64,000 nt of DNA from Mycobacterium sp. DL99 (GTDB lineage Bacteria; Actinomycetota; Actinomycetes; Mycobacteriales; Mycobacteriaceae), in the NCBI RefSeq assembly GCF_004762045.1, contig NZ_SJOM01000007.1:3193920-3257919 (forward strand). The letters are read 5' to 3'. Below the pieces are notes generated by a model, which was not told where the DNA came from, searched no databases, and was given only the letters and a program-made list of their open reading frames with translations. The position numbers and the translations under genes were made by a program. Positions 32,352 through 39,975 of the stretch are shown here, piece by piece. Every line of letters begins with the position of its first letter. Position 1 is the stretch's first letter.

Positions 32352-32846
32352 TCAGCCCCGGACCACCTGTGTTCCGCCGGCGAGTTCGTCGTGCTTGCCC
32401 TGTTTGGTCGGGCTGCCGCTGATGGTCACCGCGATGATGATCATCGCGACGATGGCCAGGAAGCCGCCCACGAACGGGATGATCGTCAGCAGGGTGAAGG
32501 CGTTGCGAATCGCCGACTGCGCGGCCGTCGGCTTCGGCGCGTTGCCCGGACCGTGCACGGCGAGCCCGAGCATCTTCTTGCCGGGCGTCGCGCCCGTGGC
32601 CACCTCGAAAGCCACGTAATAGACGAACATCAGCAGTCCGGTGAACAGGCCGGTCACCCAGTAGTTCGACAGCGAGTCGGTGACGAACGACAGGAAGAAC
32701 GCCACGATCATGACGAGGATGCCGTCGATCACCCGGGCAAACCAGCGCCGGCCCAGGCCGCCCGGGGTTTGCGTGCCGTAGGGCGGTGGGTAGCCGCCGG
32801 GTTGTCCGTACTGCCCGAATTCCGGTTGATAGTCACCCGTGCTCAT
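32352..32846 (-). CDS. RDD family membrane protein
   Basis: A 164-residue protein. It has a Gly/Pro/Tyr-rich cytoplasmic N-terminus (about 1-32), then the RDD core: RRWFARVIDGILV with the Arg/Asp pair in helix 1, a second helix, and GATPGKKMLGL before the third helix. RDD proteins are small membrane proteins whose role is mostly unknown; some act as ion antiporters. It is convergent with gntP and lies 9 bases upstream of the next minus-strand coding boundary. Confidence 0.88.
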   Translation of the reverse strand: MSTGDYQPEFGQYGQPGGYPPPYGTQTPGGLGRRWFARVIDGILVMIVAFFLSFVTDSLSNYWVTGLFTGLLMFVYYVAFEVATGATPGKKMLGLAVHGPGNAPKPTAAQSAIRNAFTLLTIIPFVGGFLAIVAMIIIAVTISGSPTKQGKHDELAGGTQVVRG

Positions 32847-32855
32847 GACACAACG

Positions 32856-33650
32856 CTACCGATCGCGGCGCTGGTCGAGTTGGGTTCGTGCGAGATCGGC
32901 AAGAGCGGCGGAGCGTTCCCGGGCCGCCTCAGCCAGTTCGGGTGCGCGTTCGCGGGCAACAAGGGCGAGCTCGCCGGCCCGCGCGCGGGCGGCGTCGGCC
33001 ACTTCGGGTCCATGTTCGCGCGCGAGTTGGGCCAACTCGGCGGCCAATTCCGTCGCCCGTTCCACGGCCGCGTCGGCGAGTTCGCGGCCACGTTCGGCAC
33101 CGACGGCCAGACCATGTCCGATCTTCTCGGCGATCGCGCTGTCGGCGATCGCGTCACCGCCTGCCGCCACACCGGGAACGGCGGCAGCGACACTGGCTGA
33201 GACCTGCCGCGCGGCACGGCGTCCACGCCATGCCAGCGACGGCTTGCCCGCGGTGTCGGCGGCCGCGATGATCAGGCCGCCCAGGAGGCTCACGTCGGTG
33301 AGAAACTCGCGACGTTGCGCCGCAGCGTGTTGCGGATCGGAATCTTTCAGGAATGCCTGTGAGCCAATGCTTCTTGGAATCATCGTGACGGCAAGCGCCG
33401 CCGCGGTCAGCCGGGGGGCCCGGCCGAGAGCCAGGAGCAACCCACCGGCCACCTGCACCGCCGCGTTGACCCGGGTAACCGCGTCGGCGTTGTTCGGAAC
33501 CCCGGCCCCCACCGGGCCAGGTAGTGCACTCAGCGCGCCGAGTGTTCTGCGTGTCGTCTCGGCGGAGGTACTCGGATCGCGCAGGGTGTCGACACCTCGG
33601 GCGATGAACGTCGCAGACAACATGGGACGGGCGATTCGTCTGATCAACAT
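32856..33650 (-). CDS. DoxX family membrane protein with 11-residue-repeat C-terminal tail
   Basis: A 264-residue protein. The N-terminal DoxX-like membrane domain (about 1-150) has LSATFIARGVDTLRDP, four hydrophobic segments and FLTDVSLLGGLIIAAADT. The tail (about 170-260) is a charged, Ala/Glu/Arg-rich helix built of near 11-residue units such as GPEVADAARAR, AGELALVARER and APELAEAARER. Such repeats form long amphipathic helices that lie on membranes or lipid. The function of mycobacterial DoxX proteins is not settled; some work with redox partners. Its stop is 9 bases from the RDD start and both share orientation, so they may be co-transcribed. Confidence 0.85.
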   Translation of the reverse strand: MLIRRIARPMLSATFIARGVDTLRDPSTSAETTRRTLGALSALPGPVGAGVPNNADAVTRVNAAVQVAGGLLLALGRAPRLTAAALAVTMIPRSIGSQAFLKDSDPQHAAAQRREFLTDVSLLGGLIIAAADTAGKPSLAWRGRRAARQVSASVAAAVPGVAAGGDAIADSAIAEKIGHGLAVGAERGRELADAAVERATELAAELAQLAREHGPEVADAARARAGELALVARERAPELAEAARERSAALADLARTQLDQRRDR

Positions 33651-33697
33651 GGGCTAGGAGTTCCCCTCGCCCGCCATGGCAAACCTGTCGGGTCAGG

Positions 33698-34519
33698 TCA
33701 GCGCCGCCCGGTCAGCAGCAGTTCGCTGAGGTGGGTGGTGGTCTGTACTCCGTCGTCGTAGCCGCCCTGATCGCCGAGCGCGTTCATGATCGCCAGCGTG
33801 TAGCGCTGCTGCGGCCCGGCGAAACCGACGCTGTTGACCACCCAGCCGCCCTGTTCGAGTGACCAGCCGTCCTTGTTGCCGGGGTTCATCGCCTGGCCGG
33901 CGCCCCAGACGCCCCACTGTTGGTTGGCGTCGACGTGCTGCAGCGCATCCACGATGCCCGCCGTCTCGGCCGGTGTGAGGCTGGTGAGGGTGTAGCTCAT
34001 CAACCGGTCCAGATCCTCGGGCGTGGCCTTCTGGAAGCCCCAATACGGGTAAATCCGGCTGAACCCCCGCTGCGGTTGCAGCCCGGTCAGCCCGTAGGCC
34101 GGGAAATCGGCGTTGAACGCCTGGTGGTCAGTGCCGCTGTACCGGGCCCACAGGGTGTCGGCGGCATCGTCGTCCGAAGAGCGCAGCATCGCCGCAATGA
34201 GTGCCCGGTCCGAATCGGTCAGCGTCACGGTGCCGGCACGTTGTCTGGTCAGCAGGTCGACGACCATCCCGAGCTTGATCGTGGACGCCGTCCACACTTG
34301 TTCGCCGGCGTGGGCATTCCGGTAGACGCCACCCGTGGTGCGGTCGCGCAGAACGTAGCCGACCGTGCCGGGGCGGGTCGCCAGATAGGCGTCAGCGGCC
34401 GCGATGCGCTCGGCGAAGTCGCAATCCGTTCCGGTCGTGCAGGCCGCATTCGCCGACGGGACGGTGCTGCCGCAGGCGATGACGACGAGTACACAAAGAC
34501 AGAACAGGAGGCGGCGCAT
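33698..34519 (-). CDS. Exported beta-lactamase-like serine hydrolase
   Basis: A 273-residue exported protein. The signal region ends in VIAC (lipobox, Cys16), so it may be a lipoprotein; ANA at 23-25 is an alternative signal peptidase I site. The fold resembles class A beta-lactamases and D-alanyl peptidases: catalytic S79-T-I-K82, then SSDDDAAD where SDN is usual, then GNKDGWS where KTG is usual. The catalytic Ser/Lys pair is intact but the other two motifs deviate, so true beta-lactam hydrolysis is doubtful. It could be a peptidoglycan enzyme or binding protein. It is divergent from the metallo-hydrolase gene. Confidence 0.85.
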   Translation of the reverse strand: MRRLLFCLCVLVVIACGSTVPSANAACTTGTDCDFAERIAAADAYLATRPGTVGYVLRDRTTGGVYRNAHAGEQVWTASTIKLGMVVDLLTRQRAGTVTLTDSDRALIAAMLRSSDDDAADTLWARYSGTDHQAFNADFPAYGLTGLQPQRGFSRIYPYWGFQKATPEDLDRLMSYTLTSLTPAETAGIVDALQHVDANQQWGVWGAGQAMNPGNKDGWSLEQGGWVVNSVGFAGPQQRYTLAIMNALGDQGGYDDGVQTTTHLSELLLTGRR

Positions 34520-34569
34520 AGGAGTAGCTTCGCAGGCGTGCGTCGCATGGTCGGCATCGACGGTGGGCG

Positions 34570-35268
34570 ATGAATTACGACTGGGAAGAGTTGGGCGGGG
34601 GTGTGTGGCGCACCCGCCTTCCTTTTCTGGATGTGACGGTCGGACTCGTCAGTGGCAGCGCGCAAGCCCTGTTGGTCGATTCCGGCACCACATTGGCCGA
34701 GGCCCGGGGGATCGAGGCCGACGTTGCGGAGCTGACAGGACAACGAGTCGGCCATATCGTCCTGACGCACAACCATTTTGACCACGTCCTGGGCTGTTCA
34801 TGGTTCAAGGACGCCGAAATCCATTGCACGCCAGAGGTTGCCGCCGCCATGGACTCCGGCCGGGCGCACCTGCGCGAGGATGCGATCCGCTACGGTGCCG
34901 ACGCCGACGATGTCGACGCGGCCATCGCATCGATGCCGGTTCCTGTGCACCAAGTGTCGGGCGGCGATATCGATCTCGGCGGCCGGACCGTGAGCATCAG
35001 TCGTCCGGGCCGGGGCCACACCAGCCACGACATGATCGTCACAGTGCCGGACCGGCACACGGTGGTGTTCTGCGGTGACCTCGTCGAGCAGTCGGGTGAC
35101 CCGGTTATCGACGCCGACTCCGACCTCGAAGCCTGGCCGGCCACCCTGGAGGCGGTGCTGGCCGCGGGCGGGGAAGACGGGGTGTTCGTCCCCGGCCACG
35201 GCGCAGTGGTCGACGCGCATTTCATCCGGCTCCAGCAGCGCTGGCTGAGCGCCTGGTCCACTTCGTGA
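34570..35268 (+). CDS. Metallo-beta-lactamase-fold hydrolase
   Basis: A cytoplasmic protein of 232 residues with the metal-binding motif H67-N-H69-F-D71-H72. Downstream ligands are likely in PGRGHTSHDM, CGDLVEQ and the C-terminal VPGHG. No signal peptide is seen. The superfamily covers thioesterases, glyoxalase II, lactonases and others, and the substrate cannot be told from sequence. ATG 34570 follows a GGTGGGCG purine run. Confidence 0.88.
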   Translation: MNYDWEELGGGVWRTRLPFLDVTVGLVSGSAQALLVDSGTTLAEARGIEADVAELTGQRVGHIVLTHNHFDHVLGCSWFKDAEIHCTPEVAAAMDSGRAHLREDAIRYGADADDVDAAIASMPVPVHQVSGGDIDLGGRTVSISRPGRGHTSHDMIVTVPDRHTVVFCGDLVEQSGDPVIDADSDLEAWPATLEAVLAAGGEDGVFVPGHGAVVDAHFIRLQQRWLSAWSTS

Positions 35269-35312
35269 TCCCCGCCGACAAATTTAGTTAGCCCATATGC
35301 GACGATTCGCCG

Positions 35313-36131
35313 ATGACCGAGGTTGACGCCCATTTCGTGCAGTCCGAGCAGGACAGGTTCCAGCCGACCCGCTTTGCACAGAGCCACTGGGGTGAAGATC
35401 ATCTCAACGGCCCGGCGCTGGTGGGGCTTGCTGCCCGGGCGCTGGAATCAGCCTTCGGACTGCCCGAGTTTCTGCCGGCCCGGCTGACCGTCGACCTGTT
35501 CAAAGCCGCGCGTGGACTGCCGACGACGACGAAGGTGGCGTTGATCCGGGACGGTCGGCGGGTCCGCAACTCCGAATGCGAGCTGGTGCAGGACGGCGTG
35601 ACCGTGGCGCGCGCGACGTTGGTGCAGTACCGGTTGAGTGCGCCCCCGCGGGGTGAAGAGTGGACGGCGCCCGCCCGGTTCGAACCGCCGGCCGCACTCG
35701 ATGGGGACCGGACGACATATATGGGCAGTGATGCGGGTGGTTGGAGTCGCGCCATCGCCGAGCACCAGAATGCGTCCCGCAAGCGGTTCATGAACCGCAC
35801 CATCACCGTGGTGCAGGGGCAGCCGAACTCGCCGTTCGTGCGGGCGGCAATGGCCGCGGAGGGCACCAGCCTGGTGACGAACCTGGGCACCGCCGGCGTC
35901 GGCTACATCAACGGTGATCTGACGGTCGCCTTGTCGCGCTTGCCCGGTGACGAGTGGATCGGCGTGCAGGCCGATTCGCATCTGGCCGCCGATGGTGTCG
36001 CGGTGGGCACATCGACGCTGTTCGACACTGCTGGGGCGTTCGGCACCGGCCTGATCACGGCCATCAGTAACCCGGCGGCTCAGATCGATTTCTCCGCCGA
36101 CCCGTTTCCGGAGCGCACCGCGCCGAGATGA
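35313..36131 (+). CDS. Acyl-CoA thioesterase-like (double hotdog) protein
   Basis: A 272-residue protein resembling the actinobacterial thioesterase-like family. The N-terminal hotdog half includes HWGEDHLNGPALVGLAARALE and LTVDLFKAARGLP. The C-terminal half includes GVGYINGDLTVALSRLPGDEWIGVQADSHLAADGVAVGTSTLFD. The expected activity is hydrolysis of an acyl-CoA; the chain and partner pathway are not visible. It lies 44 bases after the metallo-hydrolase and may be on the same transcript. Confidence 0.82.
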   Translation: MTEVDAHFVQSEQDRFQPTRFAQSHWGEDHLNGPALVGLAARALESAFGLPEFLPARLTVDLFKAARGLPTTTKVALIRDGRRVRNSECELVQDGVTVARATLVQYRLSAPPRGEEWTAPARFEPPAALDGDRTTYMGSDAGGWSRAIAEHQNASRKRFMNRTITVVQGQPNSPFVRAAMAAEGTSLVTNLGTAGVGYINGDLTVALSRLPGDEWIGVQADSHLAADGVAVGTSTLFDTAGAFGTGLITAISNPAAQIDFSADPFPERTAPR

Positions 36132-36522
36132 CCGTGTGAGCGGCGTACCCCAATCGGGACGAGGTCCTCGGCTCGCCGCCACCGGCACCGGTTCGGTTGT
36201 GCGCTGACGCGTGCGATCTGGGCCACAAGCCGCAGGCTGGATCGGTCTGACCGGCCATCCCGCGGACCCACGTCTACGAGGAGTTTTCCCGAACCGCGAT
36301 CACCGCGGCGACAGAACGTGTTGGTCGATTTCGTAGTCCTTTTTGATCGGCCCGATTTGATCTCTTGTATCCGGCTTTCTGGTTGGGCATCGTGGCGGAG
36401 CTTCTGTACCACCCTTTGACCCCTGAGCAGCGCTCGCTACATCACCGATCGGCACGGTCATCTCCACCGTGCTCGGCTGCCCGGTACTCGACGCTCTCCG
36501 ACCGACCGAAAGTACGCATCAC
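36132..36522. promoter_or_regulatory. 391-base leader/promoter region of the organosulfur operon
   Basis: No convincing gene. It is somewhat AT-richer around 36320-36400. Near its downstream end an inverted repeat at 36452-36472 (arms GCACGGT and ACCGTGC, 7-base loop) can extend outward through imperfect pairing. It lies 50 bases before the start codon and could be an operator or a leader hairpin. I could not match it to a known riboswitch. Confidence 0.4.
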
Positions 36523-38187
36523 ATGCCTCGTACCGCCCTTCGCCATGCCCTGATGACGTCTGCCGCAGCCCTTTCAGTTGCGCTGGTTGGTGCCGGTTGC
36601 GGTGGTGGGTCCGAGACCGCGTCCTCGGGTGACGGCGGTACGCCCGTGCGCGGTGGCTCCATCGTGTACGGCGCCGATCGTGAGCCCACCTGCCTGGATC
36701 CGCACAACTTCGGTGACATGCCGCAGACCTACGTTGCCCGGCAGTACCTCGACTCATTGGTGTCCGAACGCCCCGATGGATCGGTGGTGCCGTGGCTGGC
36801 CGATTCATGGACGGTGTCGCCGGACGGCCTGGTTTACACCTTCACGATCCGTTCCGGCGTGAAGTTCCACGACGGCACCCCCTTGGATGCCGCTGCGGTG
36901 AAGGCCAACTTCGAGCAGATCCTGGATCCGGCGACGCAGTCGCAGACCGATACGGGTTACCTGCGGCCGTACTACAAATCCTCGCGCGCGGTGAACCCCT
37001 CTACCTTCGAACTCACGCTGTCCTCGCCGTATTCGGCTCTGCTCCCGGTGCTTTCGCAGGCATTCTTCGGAATCGAGTCGCCCACGGCGATGGCCCGTGG
37101 GCTCGAGGCCAACTGCCAATCCCCGGTCGGCACCGGGCCATTCATCGTCAAGCAGTGGAACCGCGGCCAGAGCGTCGAACTGGACCGCAATCCTGACTAC
37201 AACTCGGCCCCGCAGGATGCCAAGCACCAGGGTCCGGCCTATCTCGACCACGTCAGTTGGAAGTTCCTCGAAGACGGATCGGTCCGGTTCGCCGCGGTGC
37301 AGGGTCGCGATGCCGACATCATCTTCAACCCGCCGCCCCAGCAGAAGGCCGCGCTGGAAGCCGACCGCAACCTGGTCCTGCAGGCGTTCACCCATACCGG
37401 GCTGCCCAACGGCATCGCGCTGAACACCAGCCATAAGCCGTTCGACGACAAGGCTGTTCGGCAGGCCTTCATCCACGGCGCCAACGCCGAGGCCGCCGTC
37501 CGCAGCGCGTATCTCGGAGTGTTCGATTGGGAGCCGGGCCCGCTGTCGTCGACAACGCCCTACTTGCGTCCGGACTTGCGCGACCACTACGCGCACGACC
37601 CGGACAAGGCGAACGCCCTGCTGGATTCCGCGGGGTGGAACCAGCGTGACGCCGAGGGCTACCGGACCAAGGACGGCAAGCGGTTGACCGCTCAGTTGGT
37701 CTACTCGTCGGATCCGGGGGACACCCCGCCCGCTGATGTGACGCTGTTCCAGAACATCCAGGCCGCCGAGAAACAGATCGGCTTCGATGTGGTGCTCAAA
37801 CCGCTTCCGGCCGACCAGTACTACGCGGCGTTCACCGACAAGGATGCCTATGACGGCCTGACCGGCGCGTACTGGAACAGCCCCACGCCCGCCGTGTTGT
37901 CGATCGTGTATTCCACCGACTCCCTCAAGGCTGCTCCGGGCAACAACATGTCCTGGGTCTCGGACCCCGAGATCGATGACCTGCTGCACCAGGCGGCAGC
38001 CTCGAACGACGTCGAGCAGCAGAAGAAGCTCTACGGCGAGGTCCAGCAGATCGTCGCTGAGAATGCCTATCACCTCGGGCTGTACCCCCAGACCACCCGC
38101 CTGGTCACCAAGAAGCGGCTCAAGGACGTCTGGATCGAGCCCTCGGAGGGTGAGCCGATACTGCACGACGCGTGGCTGGCGCCATGA
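36523..38187 (+). CDS. Peptide/nickel-type ABC transporter substrate-binding lipoprotein
   Basis: A family 5 (DppA/OppA-type) extracellular binding protein of 554 residues. The signal peptide ends in a lipobox (VGAGC, Cys about residue 26), followed by a Gly/Ser linker. Core motifs include GADREPTCLDPHNF, SWTVSPDGLVYTFTIRSGVKFHDGTPLDAAAVKANFE and PVGTGPFIVKQW. ATG 36523 is the start that gives a proper signal peptide; the frame extends 54 bases up. It is the first gene of a six-gene run with 4-base overlaps or 1-base gaps. Given the two flavin enzymes downstream, the ligand is more likely an organosulfur compound than a peptide. Confidence 0.92.
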   Translation: MPRTALRHALMTSAAALSVALVGAGCGGGSETASSGDGGTPVRGGSIVYGADREPTCLDPHNFGDMPQTYVARQYLDSLVSERPDGSVVPWLADSWTVSPDGLVYTFTIRSGVKFHDGTPLDAAAVKANFEQILDPATQSQTDTGYLRPYYKSSRAVNPSTFELTLSSPYSALLPVLSQAFFGIESPTAMARGLEANCQSPVGTGPFIVKQWNRGQSVELDRNPDYNSAPQDAKHQGPAYLDHVSWKFLEDGSVRFAAVQGRDADIIFNPPPQQKAALEADRNLVLQAFTHTGLPNGIALNTSHKPFDDKAVRQAFIHGANAEAAVRSAYLGVFDWEPGPLSSTTPYLRPDLRDHYAHDPDKANALLDSAGWNQRDAEGYRTKDGKRLTAQLVYSSDPGDTPPADVTLFQNIQAAEKQIGFDVVLKPLPADQYYAAFTDKDAYDGLTGAYWNSPTPAVLSIVYSTDSLKAAPGNNMSWVSDPEIDDLLHQAAASNDVEQQKKLYGEVQQIVAENAYHLGLYPQTTRLVTKKRLKDVWIEPSEGEPILHDAWLAP

Positions 38188-39107
38188 GACGCATCCTGAC
38201 CCGGATCGCCGGGATGATCGGAGTGCTCTGGGGCGCAGCGACATTGACATTCCTGGCTCAGCACCTGATGCCGGGCGACCCGGCTCAGACGATCCTCGGC
38301 GGTGCCGGCTCCAAACCCAGCCCCGAGCAACTGGCGGCGGTCAACGAGCAGTACGGATTCAACCGGCCGCTGCCGGTGCAGTACCTGGACTATCTCGGTG
38401 GATTGCTCCACGGTGATCTCGGGACGTCATATGTGCTCAAGCAGCCGGTGGCCGACATCATCGGGCAGCAGGTGGGCCCGACACTGGTACTGACGATCAC
38501 TGCTTTGGCGGCCTCCTGGGCGATTGCGGTGGTGGTCACCCTGCTCACCGCCCATCGCAGTCGGGCGCTGGCCACGATCGGTTCCGGCCTGGAGATCTTC
38601 CTGGCGGCCTTGCCCCAATATTGGCTGGGCATAGTGCTGTTGGTGATCTTCGCGTTCCAGCTGCACCTGTTTCCGGTGGTCGGCGACGATGGCGTGGCCG
38701 GGCTGGTACTGCCGGCCCTGACCCTGGCGCTGCCACTGGCCGGTTTCCTCGGCCAGGTGACCCGCGACGAGTTCTCCTCGGCGATGGAGCAACCGTTCGC
38801 GGTGTCGGCGCGGGCACGCGGCATGAGCGACTGGGGTGTGCGCTGGCGACATGCGTTGCGCCACGCCGTGTTGCCCGGTTTGTCGTTGTCGGGTTGGGCT
38901 CTGGGGTCGCTGTTCTCCACGGCTGTCATCGTCGAGATCGTTTTCGTGCGTCCCGGTTTGGGCCGCATCCTGGTCGATGCTGTCTCCAAACAGGACATGC
39001 CGGTGGTGGTGGGTGTGACGCTGCTGGTCGCGTTGACGTACGTGGTGGCCAACCTGTTGGTGGACATCGCCTTCGTCCGTGTCGATCCCCGGCTCAGGAG
39101 GGCATGA
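38184..39107 (+). CDS. Peptide/nickel-type ABC transporter permease (DppB-like)
   Basis: A 307-residue permease with six hydrophobic segments. The DppB/OppB N-terminal signature is FLAQHLMPGDPAQT, then EQYGFNRPLPVQYLDYL. The EAA coupling loop FAVSARARGMSDWGVRWRHALRHAVLP lies near residue 215. The start ATG overlaps the binding-protein stop (ATGA); a 4-codon longer start at 38172 is possible but less likely. It forms the channel with the next gene product. Confidence 0.93.
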   Translation: MRRILTRIAGMIGVLWGAATLTFLAQHLMPGDPAQTILGGAGSKPSPEQLAAVNEQYGFNRPLPVQYLDYLGGLLHGDLGTSYVLKQPVADIIGQQVGPTLVLTITALAASWAIAVVVTLLTAHRSRALATIGSGLEIFLAALPQYWLGIVLLVIFAFQLHLFPVVGDDGVAGLVLPALTLALPLAGFLGQVTRDEFSSAMEQPFAVSARARGMSDWGVRWRHALRHAVLPGLSLSGWALGSLFSTAVIVEIVFVRPGLGRILVDAVSKQDMPVVVGVTLLVALTYVVANLLVDIAFVRVDPRLRRA

Positions 39108-39108
39108 G

Positions 39109-39975
39109 ATGGCGGTGCGGATCGCCGATGAGCTCACCGCCGGAGCAAGCCTGCACGGCTGGAGCGGCAGGCGGATTCGGCCCGGGGTGTGGATCGCAGG
39201 GCTCTACCTCGCGCTGATGCTGGCCTGGGCGGCGGCGCCATCGCTGTTCACCAGCGAGTCGCCGTATGACACCGATATCGAAGCACCGCTGCAGGTTCCG
39301 TCATGGGACCACTGGTTCGGCACCGATGCCTCCGGGCGCGATATCTACACCCGCGTCGTCTATGGCGCCCAGAGTTCACTCGCGATCGGCGTGGGGGCGA
39401 CCGCGCTGGCGCTGAGCGTTGCCATTGTGTTCGGCCTCGCCTCGGGGCTGGGCGGCCGGTTCACCGACGGTGCGATCAGCCGGTTCCTGGAGGTCGTGCT
39501 CGCGCTGCCGGGCATGCTCGTCGCGTTGTTGTTCATCGCAATGCTCGGCCCGGGCGCGGCCACCCAGATTCTGGCGGTGGCGATCGGCTCGGCCGCCGGC
39601 TATGCGCGGATGATCCGGGGACAGGTGTTGGCCGTCAAGGATTCCGGATATGTCAGTGCAGCAATCGCTCTCGGACACTCCCAACATCGCATCATCACCC
39701 GCCACATCTTCCCGAACGCAATGCGCCCATTGGTGGTGCTGGGAACCATGGGGGTCGGCCAGTCGATCGTGTGGGCGTCGTCGCTGAGCTTTCTTGGGCT
39801 CGGTGTCGCGCCGCCGGCGCCGGAGTGGGGCGCCATGCTCAACGCCGGGCGAGATTTCGTTTCCACCGCCTGGTGGCTGGAAGTGTTTCCGGGACTGGCG
39901 ATCGTCGGCTGCACGCTGGCGGTCACCGTCGTCGGCCGCTATCTACAGCAACGTCTGGAAGGACGGCCGACATGA
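39109..39975 (+). CDS. Peptide/nickel-type ABC transporter permease (DppC-like)
   Basis: A 288-residue permease of the DppC/OppC type. It has an N-terminal cytoplasmic region and first helix, then the hallmark HWFGTDASGRDIYTRVVYGAQ, and EAA loop YVSAAIALGHSQHRIITRHIFPNAM. ATG 39109 follows the upstream stop by one base with AGGAGG nearby. It overlaps the ATPase gene by 4 bases. Confidence 0.93.
   Translation: MAVRIADELTAGASLHGWSGRRIRPGVWIAGLYLALMLAWAAAPSLFTSESPYDTDIEAPLQVPSWDHWFGTDASGRDIYTRVVYGAQSSLAIGVGATALALSVAIVFGLASGLGGRFTDGAISRFLEVVLALPGMLVALLFIAMLGPGAATQILAVAIGSAAGYARMIRGQVLAVKDSGYVSAAIALGHSQHRIITRHIFPNAMRPLVVLGTMGVGQSIVWASSLSFLGLGVAPPAPEWGAMLNAGRDFVSTAWWLEVFPGLAIVGCTLAVTVVGRYLQQRLEGRPT

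Noticed and set aside
36132..36522. Known SAM-type riboswitch before the sulfur operon
   Set aside because: No match to riboswitch cores I know; only a simple hairpin is visible.
36805..38250. 481-codon minus-strand open frame opposite the binding-protein gene
   Set aside because: Antisense shadow of a well-supported substrate-binding protein; no domain and no start signals.
39303..39971. Upstream extension of the double ATPase gene
   Set aside because: Out-of-frame shadow of the DppC-like permease; ATG 39972 gives the family length.
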